Source: Ulva prolifera
Lineage: Eukaryota; Chlorophyta; Ulvophyceae; Ulvales; Ulvaceae
NCBI GenBank assembly: GCA_023078555.1
Contig: CM041200.1
Coordinates: 8,424,807 to 8,488,806, forward strand
DNA length: 64,000 nt
Reading direction: 5' to 3'
This document shows, piece by piece, positions 48,391 to 59,960 of the stretch (within the stretch, counting starts at the first letter, position 1; each line of letters starts with the position of its first letter). Both the position numbers and the translations under genes were made by a program. The notes below the pieces were generated by a model that made no database searches, was not told where the DNA came from, and saw nothing but the letters and a program-made list of their open reading frames with translations.

Positions 48391-48600
48391 TTATGCTCTG
48401 CGCCGGTTGAGTGTGGCGTTGTGCAAGGGGAATGCTCTTGTGCTCCGTGCGGGGCTTCAATCTTTGGCTGGCATCACCGGCCGAGCTGTGGTACGTGCTC
48501 GTGCCCGGCCTAGTGCCATGACTGCGTGAGTGGATTTGCGTGTGTATTCCTGGCAACGGCTCGCTGCCCGGCCTCTTTCCTTTGTAACTACATACATACA
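48391..48600 (+). mobile_element. LINE gamma copy 3, 210-bp tail
   Basis: The copy joins the TACA tail of copy 2 and starts within ATGCTCTGCGCCGGTTGAG, the last 150 bp of the coding region, through the stop to CTTTGTAACTACATACATAC. It is nearly identical to the matching parts of copies 1 and 2. Confidence 0.9.
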
Positions 48601-49364
48601 CGGAGCCGATACCTGCAGCCCCCCCGCCGCCGCCGGCCGCGGACGCGGCACCGGCACCTACGCCTGCTCCGGCCGCCGGCGCCGATGCTGGACACAGCGC
48701 CCAGATGGGGCGCCACGCGCAGGATGCAGTGCAGGCTGCGGCCCCGGCGGCGGCAGCGGCGCCGGGTGGCCGGGATCCGGCGGGGCCTGGGGAGCAGGCC
48801 GCTGCCGCGCAGGCGACGGCGCTGGAGCAGGTGTTCAGGGCGGTGGCCAAGGAGAAACTGGGGGACATCATGTTCATGCCGCCGGGTGACGCTTTGTGCA
48901 TAGGGGATGTGTCGGTTGTGAACCCCTGTGCTGGTACCTATTGCGGCCGAGCAGCCCGGGAGGATGGGGGTGCTGCGGAGATACGGGACGTGCAGAAACG
49001 CAATGATTATCGTTTGTACGACCCTGATGCATACAATTTTGTGCCGTTATCGCATGAGACGCATGGTCGCTTGGGACAGCCTGCCATGAATCACTTGAAT
49101 CGGCTGGCGGAGGTTGCGTCTCGGTGTGGTAAGGTGAACCGTGCTTTGTTTGTGACGAATGCTCTGCGCCGGTTGAGTGTGGCGCTGTGCAAGGGGAATG
49201 CTCTTGTGCTCCGTGCGGGGCTTCAGTCTTTGGCTAGCGTCACCGGTAGGGCTGTGGTACGTACTCGTGCCCGGCCTAGTGCCATGACTGCGTGAGTGGA
49301 TTGTGTGTGAACTCTTGGCAATGGCTCGCTGCCTGGCCTCTGTCCTTTGTAACTACATACGTAC
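48601..49364 (+). mobile_element. LINE gamma copy 4
   Basis: The copy starts at the tail of copy 3. It carries the Pro/Ala segment and an intact nuclease-like frame (48705-49295): KLGDIMFMPPGDALCIGDVS, YNFVPLSHETHGRLGQP, RRLSVALCKGN. It is more diverged than copies 1-3. The tail is CTTTGTAACTACATACGTAC, after which RK-E exon 1 resumes. Confidence 0.88.
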
Positions 49365-49578
49365 ACATCTCTCCGACGCAAGATCTTGGCCATCTGCGCC
49401 TGTCATTCCACTCAGCTCCCGCCCTACAGGACATGATGCAGAGGGCAACCCCCCGCCCCAGGCAGAGCTCACCGTCACGCCTGCAGCCGTCGTCGCAGTG
49501 TATATCCGGGGGTCGGGGGTGGGGGGTTCACAGCGGTTTGCACGTGTCACTATCACATTTCACATTGTCGTGTGGTGT

Positions 49579-49890
49579 CTAATAAGGTATTTCACTTTCC
49601 ATGTCGACAATCCCAAAAGCCTCTTCATAATTGCTATCATCTTCACCCTCATTCCCCTCATTCCCTTCATTGCCCTCGTTTCCTTCATTACCTTCGTTCC
49701 CCTCGTTCCCTTCATTGCCTTCATTGAAAGTATCGGGGTCATCATCAACGAAGAGGCCTGCGTAGGCCCGGGGCTGAACATCTGGGCGTCCTTTGTTACA
49801 TTTAAAAAGCATGCCTTCCTTTCTGCAGTGTCCGGACGTTTTATGTGTTGGATATCTGCAAATATTGCAAACCGGCAGGCACCTGCACGC
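49579..49890 (-). CDS. Zinc-knuckle plus acidic-repeat reading frame, fragment
   Basis: From an AG at 49891 the minus strand stays open for about 104 codons. It reads VCNICRYPTHKTSGHC (C-x2-C-x4-H-x5-C, a zinc-knuckle-like spacing), then KCNKGRPDVQ, an acidic segment DDDPD, about eight Asn-Glu-Gly repeats and a C terminus ending SEIPY. Cys-rich motifs of this kind close some DDE transposases (PiggyBac-like) and also occur in gag-type and cellular proteins, so the family is uncertain. A second open stretch upstream (about 50007-50115, KHVLYNTVDQVMKFVNRR) may be an earlier exon, but the phase of the simplest junction does not match. Confidence 0.35.
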   Translation of the reverse strand, partial: ACRCLPVCNICRYPTHKTSGHCRKEGMLFKCNKGRPDVQPRAYAGLFVDDDPDTFNEGNEGNEGNEGNEGNEGNEGNEGNEGEDDSNYEEAFGIVDMESEIPY

Positions 49891-50130
49891 CTGAACAGCT
49901 GAGAACCTCCTGAATGGTCTTGTCTCATATCAGGTGTGGCATGCATGCAGCCTGCAAATGTCAAAATCATCAGATGTATACATGTGGCATGCGGTCTGGC
50001 ATGCACCGTGTGCCCGCCGGTTGACAAACTTCATAACTTGATCGACTGTGTTATACAGAACGTGCTTGCTGCTCCTGAAGTTTGTGGAACTGTCATTTTC
50101 ACCTTGCGCTGTCAAGCCTAGGGCATGAAT

Positions 50131-50320
50131 GTGTTACAAGGAAAAAGGCAGCAAGGCGGACAGCACCGCGGAAGTAGCAAGCAGACGAAGCAAACACCAA
50201 GACACCCACGCACATCTCACCCATCACCGGCGAAGCAAGCGACACAGACCCGCAGACCGCCAAGCACACACCCACACACCAGCACACACACGCACAGACC
50301 CCACGGCCCACACACGGGCA
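50131..50320 (-). mobile_element. LINE beta tail
   Basis: The minus strand matches the 3' end of LINE beta: GTGTGTGCTTGGCGGTCTGC and later a CTTTTTCCTTGTAACAC end at about 50131. It is 5'-truncated and more diverged than the copies at 9708 and 35556. Confidence 0.75.
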
Positions 50321-50525
50321 TCAATGTGTATGTAATCAATCGTGAGTCTGCACAATCCGCACGTCCTCGGGCCACATGAATTGTCAGCTATTCCATCTAT
50401 CAGAAACGTAGCAGTACAAAGCGCAGCGTGGTCGTGTCAGGAGATTGGTCAGTGAGGCAGGCAGAACTGGCCACGTGTCGCCGGATGCGAGCCATCTCAG
50501 ACATATATAGGTGCTGATGATCATA

Positions 50526-50819
50526 TCAAATCATGATATAGTCTACTTGGAACTGGGCTGGAGCACACCACCACTTGTGGCACCCATGCAGCAGATGCCG
50601 GAGAGAGCCAGCAGCTGCAGGCAACTCCTCATCCACCCGCACATCTCCATCCGCATCATGCGTATGATACGACCGGTTTCCGGATGTGAGTGCCCTTGCC
50701 ACAGGCGTGATCGTGCCTGCCCGCAAACGCCATTCTTGCCCTGTGGCAGTGGCAGCTGAGGCGGCCGCGAGCATGCACAGCATGCACAGCATGATGATTG
50801 TGCTGCGTATGTTGGCCAT
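50526..50819 (-). CDS. Possible small secreted protein, 97 aa
   Basis: From the ATG at 50819 the frame opens MANIRSTIIMLCMLCMLAAA, a charged residue followed by a hydrophobic core and small residues (AAASAATA), which looks like a cleavable signal peptide. The remaining 70 or so residues (beginning TGQEWRLRAG) have no recognised domain. The frame is part of a longer open stretch (to 51065), so the start is a choice based on the signal-like N terminus. It could equally be a chance frame or an exon. Confidence 0.3.
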   Translation of the reverse strand: MANIRSTIIMLCMLCMLAAASAATATGQEWRLRAGTITPVARALTSGNRSYHTHDADGDVRVDEELPAAAGSLRHLLHGCHKWWCAPAQFQVDYIMI

Positions 50820-51121
50820 GCCAGAGCACATCACCTCTGGGTCTCGAACGCCTGTACTTCGTAGCTCGAAAGCCTGCAAACGCCACCACAGCCGGTCAGA
50901 CCTGGAACACATGTTGGTTGCAGCTTCAAGCTGTGTGTGCCTGCCTGCAAGTTGCAGGCAAGCACCTGTGCAGCTGATATAGATGATTGCACTGAATGGA
51001 TCGAGGCTGACATGGACATGCTGCAAAGCAGTGATGGACAGCATCACTGGCAGTGGGGCTGCCATGCATGCAGAATGCTGACCTAGACTCTCCGAAGTAT
51101 TGGTAAGAGATCCAGCCTAGC

Positions 51122-51244
51122 TACGTGTGGCAGTCCAGTGATAAGACCGCTCTACCACTGGACGCTTGCATGTCGCGACGTGTAAGTGTCCATGGCCACT
51201 GCAGTGGTAGAGCGGTCTTATCCCTGGACTTCCACACTACGTCA
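51122..51244. repeat. Foldback element, related to 58227-58294
   Basis: Arms of about 38 bp (GTGTGGCAGTCCAGTGATAA and on through GACCGCTCTACCACTG) return inverted at 51199-51243 with three mismatches and flank about 40 bp. The arms share GGCARTCCAGTGATA and the CCACTG end with the foldback at 58227. One arm contains TGGTAGAGCGG, similar to a tRNA D-arm. Confidence 0.75.
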
Positions 51245-51598
51245 TCGTGTGACAACACCACCGTGTGACTGCAAGTTGGAGGCACATCAAACAGATCAGG
51301 TAGTGCACAGAACGTTGTGTCACATTACGTCACGCAGCAGCCTGAGACAGTCACCACTCGTTGGTGCTGCCAAAGGAACTAAGGCCCAGTGGGCAAATGT
51401 TTCAGTTGACTGATGGCCAATATCGAGGCCTTCCCACCACCTCAGTGGCACTGGCAGTCAGCTGCAGCTAATATGTGGTTGAACAGGTACCACTACACAG
51501 CCAGTCGTAGCCAGAGCAATGCCTGTGGCTGAAGGCCACATCGAATGGGTTGGCAGTGGAGCACATGGCCACGCACTCATGCAGACATACAGACATAC

Positions 51599-52361
51599 GC
51601 GGCCGCGGCGCCGGTGCCGACGACTGCTCCGCCCACCGGTGCCAATGCTGGAAACAGGGCCCAGGCGGGGCAACCCGCGCCGGACGCAGCGCAGGCTGCG
51701 GCGCCGGCGGCGGCAGCGGTGCCAGGTGGCCAGGCTGCGATGGGGCCTAGGGCCTGAGGAGCAGGCCGCTGCCGCGCAGGCGGAGGGGCTGGAGCGGGTG
51801 CTCAGGGAGGTGGCCCACGAGAAGCTGGAGGTCATCATGTTTATGCCGCCAGGTGACACTTTGTGCATAGGGGAAATCAATGTGGAGACATTGATGTGTC
51901 GGTTGTGAACCCCTGTGCTGATACCTTTTGCGGCCGGGCGGTCCGGGAGGACGGGGATGCTGCGGAGATGCGGGACGTGCGAAAACGCAATGCCTATCGT
52001 TTGTACGACCTAGATACATAAAGGGCTTGTGCCGTTGTCGCTTGAGGTGAACCGTCGCATAGGACAGCCTGCTATGGATCACTTGAATCGGCTGGCGGAG
52101 GTCGCGTCTCGGTGTGGTACGGTGAACCCTGCTTTGGTGGTGAGGAATACTCTGCGCCGGTTGAGTGTGGCGTTGTGCAAGGGGAATGCAATTGTGCTCC
52201 GTGCGGGGCTTCAATCTTTGGCTGGCATCACCGTCAGGGCTGTGGTACGTACGTGCCACGTGCCCGGCCTAGTGCCATGAATGAGCGAGAGGATTTGAAA
52301 ATGCATTCCTGGCAACGGCCCGATGCCCGGTCTCTGTCCTTTGTAACAACTTACAAACATA
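51599..52361 (+). mobile_element. LINE gamma copy 5, degraded
   Basis: The copy follows GCAGACATACAGACATAC, again a TACA-like site. It carries the Ala-rich segment and the nuclease-like block with interruptions (for example a stop in LYDLDT* near 52020, and an extra in-frame repeat GEINVET near 51880). The tail is CTCTGTCCTTTGTAACAACT. It is the most diverged of the five gamma copies. Confidence 0.8.
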
Positions 52362-52547
52362 GCGAGGGGTGTGATACGAATTTATACCCGGCCGAGCTAG
52401 ACTAGAGTGCCGAGACTGAGTGGTTGCGTAATGGTAACTAATGGCCTCTGACCGTTGTAAATACCGCCGGGGTGTTACAGGGACAATGTAGAAGACGGAG
52501 CTCGGTCTCCTCGAGGGAGCACCACAGGACACAAACCGCGCCGGGGA

Positions 52548-54660
<2,113 letters not shown>

Positions 54661-55126
54661 CATCATATCGCAATTAGTGCTCTACAGTTGGAACTTGTCC
54701 TGGCGGGAAAACCGACGGCCCGCTCCGCTCGCCGTCGAGATTTTGCCACATTGTCCAAATTTCGGCGGGAACACGATCGGTTTGCACCGCAAGACCCCTC
54801 GCGTCGTCGGTAAAACCGACGGCTCGCTCCGCTGGCCGTCGGTACTTCGCCCCTTTTTTCATCATTTGTCGGGAAACCGATCGGCATGTAGAGCCCTGAT
54901 CGCAACCCATGCTCATGCGAGATGCCAAGCCCCGACTTCCGATATATCGGAAGTATGTATACATCTCCGCGTCTCCCCGCTGCAACGAGACAGACAACAA
55001 GCGCGGCGCCCACTGGACGAATTTGTGTTTGCACGCGCGTGTGCATGTGATTTATAAAAGAGTGAACGGGAGAAACAAACACTGAAACCGAATCTCATCC
55101 GAATCAACATCAACATACACTCACAC
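54661..55126 (-). mobile_element. Inverted LINE alpha remnants
   Basis: On the minus strand, 55126-55052 is a LINE alpha 3' UTR (GTGTGAGTGTATGTTGATGT, ending CCGTTCACTCTTTTATAAAT). It is directly followed by a second piece at about 55030-54890 resembling the end of the coding region (FVQWAPRLLSVSLQRGDAEM), with extra inserted bases. The order, tail first and then coding end, shows two head-to-tail truncated copies. Confidence 0.6.
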
Positions 55127-55226
55127 GCGGACGCGGACCATGCGGCCTCACTCCTGCTACAGGGCATCGACCTCGACACGCCGGCCGGCAGGCGAGAAGC
55201 GGCGTGGCTCAGGAGCGCGTCGGGGG

Positions 55227-55683
55227 CAGAGTTGCATTAATACGCGTATCTTTCGATTTCGGTACGTTTAATACGCGTATTTTATGCATACGTACTATAT
55301 CAGCGTACAGTACGCGCGTACGTTTCGGACTTAACCGATTTCGGAGAGCCTGGAGCTCCATGGAGCTCTGCACTGTGGTGCACCTCTAGCCACAAGGCCA
55401 AAGAAGGTTTTGAACATCCCTTGCATTGCATGATGAACCTGAGTAACCTGATCACCTGATTGACTACTAGTTCATTGTACTATTCTCTGCAATAGTGTGC
55501 CTAAGCACAGATGACAGTGACCGTGGCACCACGTCTGGCCATCACGGGCTTGGCGCCTCCGGCGCCAAGCCAGCAATGTAGCCTATACAGCGTACTTTTC
55601 AACCCCCCCTGATAATAGCCAACGTACCATACGCGTATTTTTGCCTAACGTACTTTATCACGAAACGTACTAATGCAACTCTG
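55227..55683 (+). mobile_element. hAT-type MITE, copy 2
   Basis: The copy is 457 bp with the same ends as 1601-2057 and the same orientation. The 8-bp duplication is GTCGGGGG (55219-55226 and 55684-55691). It interrupts the LINE alpha coding region. Confidence 0.95.
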
Positions 55684-56486
55684 GTCGGGGGGGCTTGCAG
55701 GCGCCTTCCTCTCCGCTCTGCCAGGCGGCGTTCTCACCATGGGCGACGACATGTTTGTCCTGGCGGTGTGGCACCGCCTGCGATTCCGCGTCCCGACGGA
55801 CGTCCCCCCCCCTCCGTGCAAATGCAGTGCAGGTGTTGCCGCCGAACGCCATGGTCTGCAAGAAGGTGGCAAAGGAGACCCAGATGCGCCATGATAACCT
55901 GGCTCGTGCCTTGCGCTTGGTCGCCTCTTTCGCCGGACTGCAGTCTGCCCTGGAGCCGCTCTACCGTGCCCTCGCGAGGGGCGCGGGTGTTGAGCTGAAT
56001 CGCCGCGGGGACGTCGTCGTGGTCATGCCGCGCCTGGAGATGGCGGCCGTGGACGTCGTGGTCACACATGCGCCGGCGGCCTCATACGTGGCCGCTGCGG
56101 CGCGGGAGACGGGCGCGACGACGGAGCGGGCGGAGGACAGGAAGCGGGACCGCTTCCGGCGGGACGTGCCTGACCATGCCGCGTTCCGGTTTGTTCCGTT
56201 TGCGGTCGAATCGTGTGGCTTCATGGGCAAGGCTGCCGTGAGGTTCGTCGGTCAGTTGGGGGATGTGGCCGCTGCCAGTGGGCGCATCTCCAAAGGCGCT
56301 TTTGTCCAGTGGGCGCTGCGGGTGTTGTCGGTGTCATTGCAGCGTGGCAATGCGGATATGTATCGGAAGTCTGGGCTTGTCATCTCTCGGGAGCAGGGGT
56401 TGCGGTATGATGCGGGCCTGGAGGACGCGATCCTGCCGGACTGAGTAGTGAGTGTGGTTGTTGTGTTCGTGTGAGTGTGTTTTGAT

Positions 56487-56943
56487 CAGAGTTGCATTAG
56501 TACGTTTCGTGATAAAGTACGTTAGGCAAAAATACGCGTATGGTACGTTGGCTATTATCAGGGGGGGTTGAAAAGTACGCTGTATAGGCTACATTGCTGG
56601 CTTGGCGCCGGAGGCGCCAAGCCCGTGATGGCCAGACGTGGTGCCACGGTCACTGTCATCTGTGCTTAGGCACACTATTGCAGAGAATAGTACAATGAAC
56701 TAGTAGTCAATCAGGTGATCAGGTTACTCAGGTTCATCATGCAATGCAAGGGATGTTCAAAACCTTCTTTGGCCTTGTGGCTAGAGGTGCACCACAGTGC
56801 AGAGCTCCATGGAGCTCCAGGCTCTCCGAAATCGGTTAAGTCCGAAACGTACGCGCGTACTGTACGCTGATATAGTACGTATGCATAAAATACGCGTATT
56901 AAACGTACCGAAATCGAAAGATACGCGTATTAATGCAACTCTG
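56487..56943 (-). mobile_element. hAT-type MITE, copy 3, inverted
   Basis: The copy is 457 bp in opposite orientation to copy 2. The 8-bp duplication is GTTTTGAT (56479-56486 and 56944-56951). It interrupts the 3' UTR of the same LINE alpha. Copies 2 and 3 are almost identical and form a long inverted repeat with an 803-bp spacer. Confidence 0.95.
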
Positions 56944-57017
56944 GTTTTGATGTTGATGCGGATGAGATTCGGTTTCAGTGTTTGTTTTCTCCCGTTCACT
57001 CTTTTGTAATATTACAC

Positions 57018-57894
57018 TCACACGCGTGTGCATATTGATTCGGATCAGGGTAATACAATATGTAAGGGCGTTCACACATCTGTAACAGACTCCTCTGTGG
57101 CACATGTGCATGTATACATGTCAGGCATATGTGCCGATAGCTACAGTGTCACACCTTTCGAATCAATGGTCGGCTCCCGGATTTGGGCGTCTCGAAGTAG
57201 TGTAAGGCCTAGGCTATATAGCCTACATATATGTAGATGTGATAGACAACGACTCTGCAGCTGGGGGGCGTGTGCCGTCAACCCGCAAGGTATATATGTC
57301 GCTCACACATCCGAGGGAGCCCGGAGGCCTCCGCGACCGAGTCGCCCCCCGGACGGCGGCTGCGTGCCACTGTGGCTGCAGCACGTCGGCAGTCTGTCAC
57401 CAGTGCCGGCGCGATAACAAGTTTACCGGTATCTCCTGCAGCTCGCCGGCCACGGCGCATACGCGCGCGCATACATGCAGTGGCTGGTTTCAGTGTTTGT
57501 TTTCTCCCGTTCACTCTTTTGTAAATACCATGCACCGGCAACGCGCTCGTCGACGCTGCAGCTGTACACATGTGCGCTTTCAATTCAGCAGCACTGTAAG
57601 GTACTTATCCTAGCCGTTCACCCTTTTGCAACCAATCCTAGCAGTGTCAAAGTTTGATGCGGCTTCAAACGGTCCCGCAAAGTAGGTTGCCGGTGCATGG
57701 TAGAGCATGTATGAACGCTGGGCCCAGCGCATGCGGATTCACCTCGTACGATCGATCAGCCTGTGCACAAGTGGCCAAGAATGAAGTATGTGAAGGAAAG
57801 TGAATGTGTTACGAGGACAAAGCCAGCGAGGCAGGCAGCGCCGGCACTACAGGCAGCAAACCCAGCCGTTTTTTTTTGCTACCGTTAATTTCAA
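57018..57894. other. Stretch with short LINE tails, no host gene recognised
   Basis: A LINE alpha tail (GTTTCAGTGTTTGTTTTCTC to CTCTTTTGTAA, about 57487-57523) follows a region whose plus frame near 57345-57420 has a Cys-rich string (CHCGCS...CHQC). A minus-strand LINE beta tail piece (GTTACGAGGACAAAGCCAGC) lies at about 57809-57835. Nothing else is recognised. Confidence 0.5.
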
Positions 57895-58107
57895 TTGAAA
57901 TGTGACTCAGCATCTAGAAACATCTGGAAGCTAGTACGTGTCACGGCCTATAGAGGCCTAGACAGACCCAGACCAAACAGAAGGATCAGCAGACACACAT
58001 CCGTGTGTACAGATCCTTCTGTCAGGTCCAGGTCGGCCTAGGCCTCTATAGGCCTCGACACGTACTAGCTTCCAGGTGTTTCTAGATGCTAAATCACATT
58101 TCGACAT
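57895..58107. repeat. Foldback element, about 210 bp
   Basis: GAAATGTGAYTYAGCATCTA at the outer ends and AGCTAGTACGTGTC further in are repeated inverted across the whole element. Even the centre pairs (AGAAGGATC with GATCCTTCT; ACACACATCC with GTGTGT). The whole element is nearly one hairpin with about 10% mismatch. No coding. It is probably a foldback MITE; no clear target duplication was found. Confidence 0.8.
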
Positions 58108-58226
58108 TCCCCCTGACTTAGTATCTAGGAATACATCAAACATGACATCAAACAGTCAACGCCTGCCTCTTCTGAGCTGCCAGCTCAGAGCTGGTACATG
58201 CAGTAACTCTTTGAACACAGGCCTCC

Positions 58227-58294
58227 TGTGGCAATCCAGTGATATGGCCGGTATACCCCAGTGGTATAGCGGCCATATCACTGGATTGCCACAC
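58227..58294. repeat. Short near-perfect palindrome, 68 bp
   Basis: Arms TGTGGCAATCCAGTGATATG...TATACC and their inverse meet at CCCAGT. It shares arm sequence with the foldback at 51122-51244, so the two belong to one small family. Confidence 0.8.
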
Positions 58295-58660
58295 CTCCCC
58301 TGAGATGATGTTCTGGAACCTTCCCCTGAGGCCCGGTCTGCTTCCCTTGAGATTCCTCATGCTTCCTTTGAGCACTCGACTTCCTCAAGTTTCTACTTGA
58401 GCCAATACTGAAAGTAGTTGCTGGCTTGATCTTCCCCTGAGACCCTGTCCAAGCCGGCCACTAGAGGGAGTACTCCCTCATCGATCAGAGTGCCTTCTCT
58501 TAAATCTTCTCCTGAGGTTCAAAGTTTCTCCTGAGTTCACTTCTCTATCGACTTCCCCCGAGCCAGCACTGATGCTCATCTGCTGCAACAAGTCTGCTCG
58601 ACTTCCCCAGAGCCAGGATCAATTTAAGTTAAATTTTCTCTTGAGATTGCAGCATTAGCA
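58290..58660. repeat. Iterated CTTCCCCTGAG-like motif, about 11 copies
   Basis: Variants of YTTCYYYTGAG occur at about 58296, 58321, 58341, 58362, 58432, 58506, 58524, 58552, 58602 and 58636, in irregular spacing and one orientation. On the minus strand they read CTCAGGGGAAG, which looks like repeated polypurine tracts. Repeated polypurine motifs are known in Sirevirus-type Copia elements, so this could be an LTR-element fossil. No LTR or pol sequence was found beside it. Confidence 0.5.
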
Positions 58661-58829
58661 GATCAGATAGCCATTGCGCCTGCATAGCTCCTCCCATACC
58701 TATCGTAACACATCGCATTGTTGGTCCGCTGTAATCCCGATACATACCAATTCACAACACCTACGACACAGACAAAAAACTTGAGTCAATTGTCTTCCCC
58801 CGCTCACTCTTTTGTACTACTTAGTAACA
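58661..58829 (+). mobile_element. Short LINE alpha-like tail
   Basis: CTTCCCCCGCTCACTCTTTTG (58793-58813) matches the LINE alpha 3' terminus. The 120 bp before it show no clear relation. Confidence 0.5.
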
Positions 58830-59960
58830 CAGGGCTGCGGTGTCGGCACCGTGAACCGCATTTCCATGGCCGCGTTCACCTCAAGCCCGATGCTGCGCAT
58901 ATGCGCATGCGTATGCCGCCAGCTTCCATGCACACCCAGCGGAACACCTCAGCCCTAGATGCAAGGTCGCCCGCGATGCTGATGTCGTCCAGGCCCACCA
59001 CCACCGAGGCGCCGGAAGCTGCAGCTGACACATTGCGCAATGAGCATGAAGCGCTCCAAGACAGGCTGCAGGGTCAATGGAAAAAGCAGCGGGCCAGGGG
59101 GGCCGCCTTAACAGACACCGCGCTGGCACACGGCCGGCTTGACGTCCTCTGCAGCAGCGGCGACGTGCGGCGGGGCCCCCACGCCGTACGTAAACTGCAT
59201 GAAGGGCAGCAGCACTAGCTCCTTCATCGCCGCAAACGCGGCCGCGCGGGGTTGATGCAGATGATTCACCCTCCGCGAATGCAGACAACAGGCTGGATAG
59301 TCTCCGTCCTGCCCTGCGTGCCGACGCCGAACTGCAGCGGCGCCAGGCTTTCCCATATCATATGCATGATGCTACGGGCCCCGGGCGAATCATTCGTCTA
59401 TGATATTGCGCAGGGCGCACATCGGCGCAACGCGTAACCAGGTCTCCTCGCTACGGCGATCGGCCGGTCGCCGCCGTCTGGATTCTTCAGGCCCAACAGG
59501 ACCCCGACAAGCAAGAATGTCTCCCGTGGCAGCATGCCGGGCAGGTTGCGGCGGACAACCGCCAGCGTTGCGTCGGTGGCCTGACTGAGGACGGGCATAT
59601 ATGCATGCTGATAAAATCGTCTCGAACGTTCAGCCATACGGCTGAATTTATTTATTAATCGTCAGCCGGCCCGACACCGGGCTGGCTGGCGATTCCCGGT
59701 GGGTCGCGGCCACAGCCGCCACCGCCTCCATGACCATCTCCCACATAAGGCACAGCCTGCGGATCCGCGAACCGGGATTTACAGGAGCCGGCGCCGGTCC
59801 GTCGGCGAAATTAGCACGCGCATGCTGCAGCTCGGCCTGGACCGCCGGGGGCCAGTGCACACCACGTGGTGTACAAACTAGTTTTTTTGCCCCCGAGATG
59901 TCGGGGCCACTCTGATTTTCACATCGGAGCATCGATGCGGATCCGCTCTGTCTTTTCAAC
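58830..59960 (-). mobile_element. LINE fragment with reverse-transcriptase core, degraded
   Basis: Reading down the minus strand: a pre-RT segment (HWPPAVQAELQHARANFADG, about 59850), RNLPGMLPRETFLLVGVLLG and LKNPDGGDRPIAVA (59560-59460), typical of the first RT motifs of non-LTR elements. After frame changes come GPLLFPLTLQPVLERF (about 59100-59050) and VVVGLDDISIAGD (about 59010-58970), where LDD takes the place of the usual FADD/YADD. This is the only RT palm in the window. At least two frame changes make it inactive. It could be the missing middle of one of the three LINE families; I cannot tell which. Confidence 0.72.

Larger units (their letters stand above)
40202..49512 (+). pseudogene. 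RK-E: receptor kinase exon 1 split by retroelements
   Basis: The start region (MIMIATMRPTLPRGLAAPAP, 40202-40286) and a later part of exon 1 (about 49367-49512, SPTQDLGHLRLSFHSAPALQ) belong to one ancestral RK exon on the plus strand, opposite to RK-A, B and C. They are separated by about 9 kb of LINE gamma copies and giant element R. Homology stops near 49512 and no further RK exons follow. The gene is destroyed. Confidence 0.75.
50321..51595. other. Unassigned stretch with one small frame and one foldback
   Basis: Apart from the small frame at 50526-50819 and the foldback at 51122-51244, I recognise nothing here. Base composition is lower in GC than in the RK units. Confidence 0.4.
55127..57017 (+). 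mobile_element. LINE alpha, 5'-truncated, carrying two hAT MITEs
   Basis: Without its two MITEs this is about 1.0 kb of LINE. The coding part begins GIDLDTPAGRREAAWLRSAS (about 55156), is cut by the MITE at 55227, resumes with GAFLSALPGGVLTMGDDMFV and VPPPPCKC, shifts frame near 55820-55860, then gives RHDNLARALRLVASF, VDVVVTHAPAASYV, FRFVPFAVESCGFMG and RVLSVSLQRGN, with a stop at 56442-56444. The 3' UTR is cut by a second MITE (56487) and ends in TTTGTTTTCTCCCGTTCACT and CTTTTGTAAT. The domain is the same C-terminal nuclease-like block as in LINEs beta and gamma. It is defective through truncation and the frameshift. Confidence 0.88.

Noticed and set aside
51199-51243. tRNA gene suggested by TGGTAGAGCGG
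   Set aside because: No acceptor stem, anticodon arm or T-arm can be fitted; the segment is one arm of a foldback repeat.
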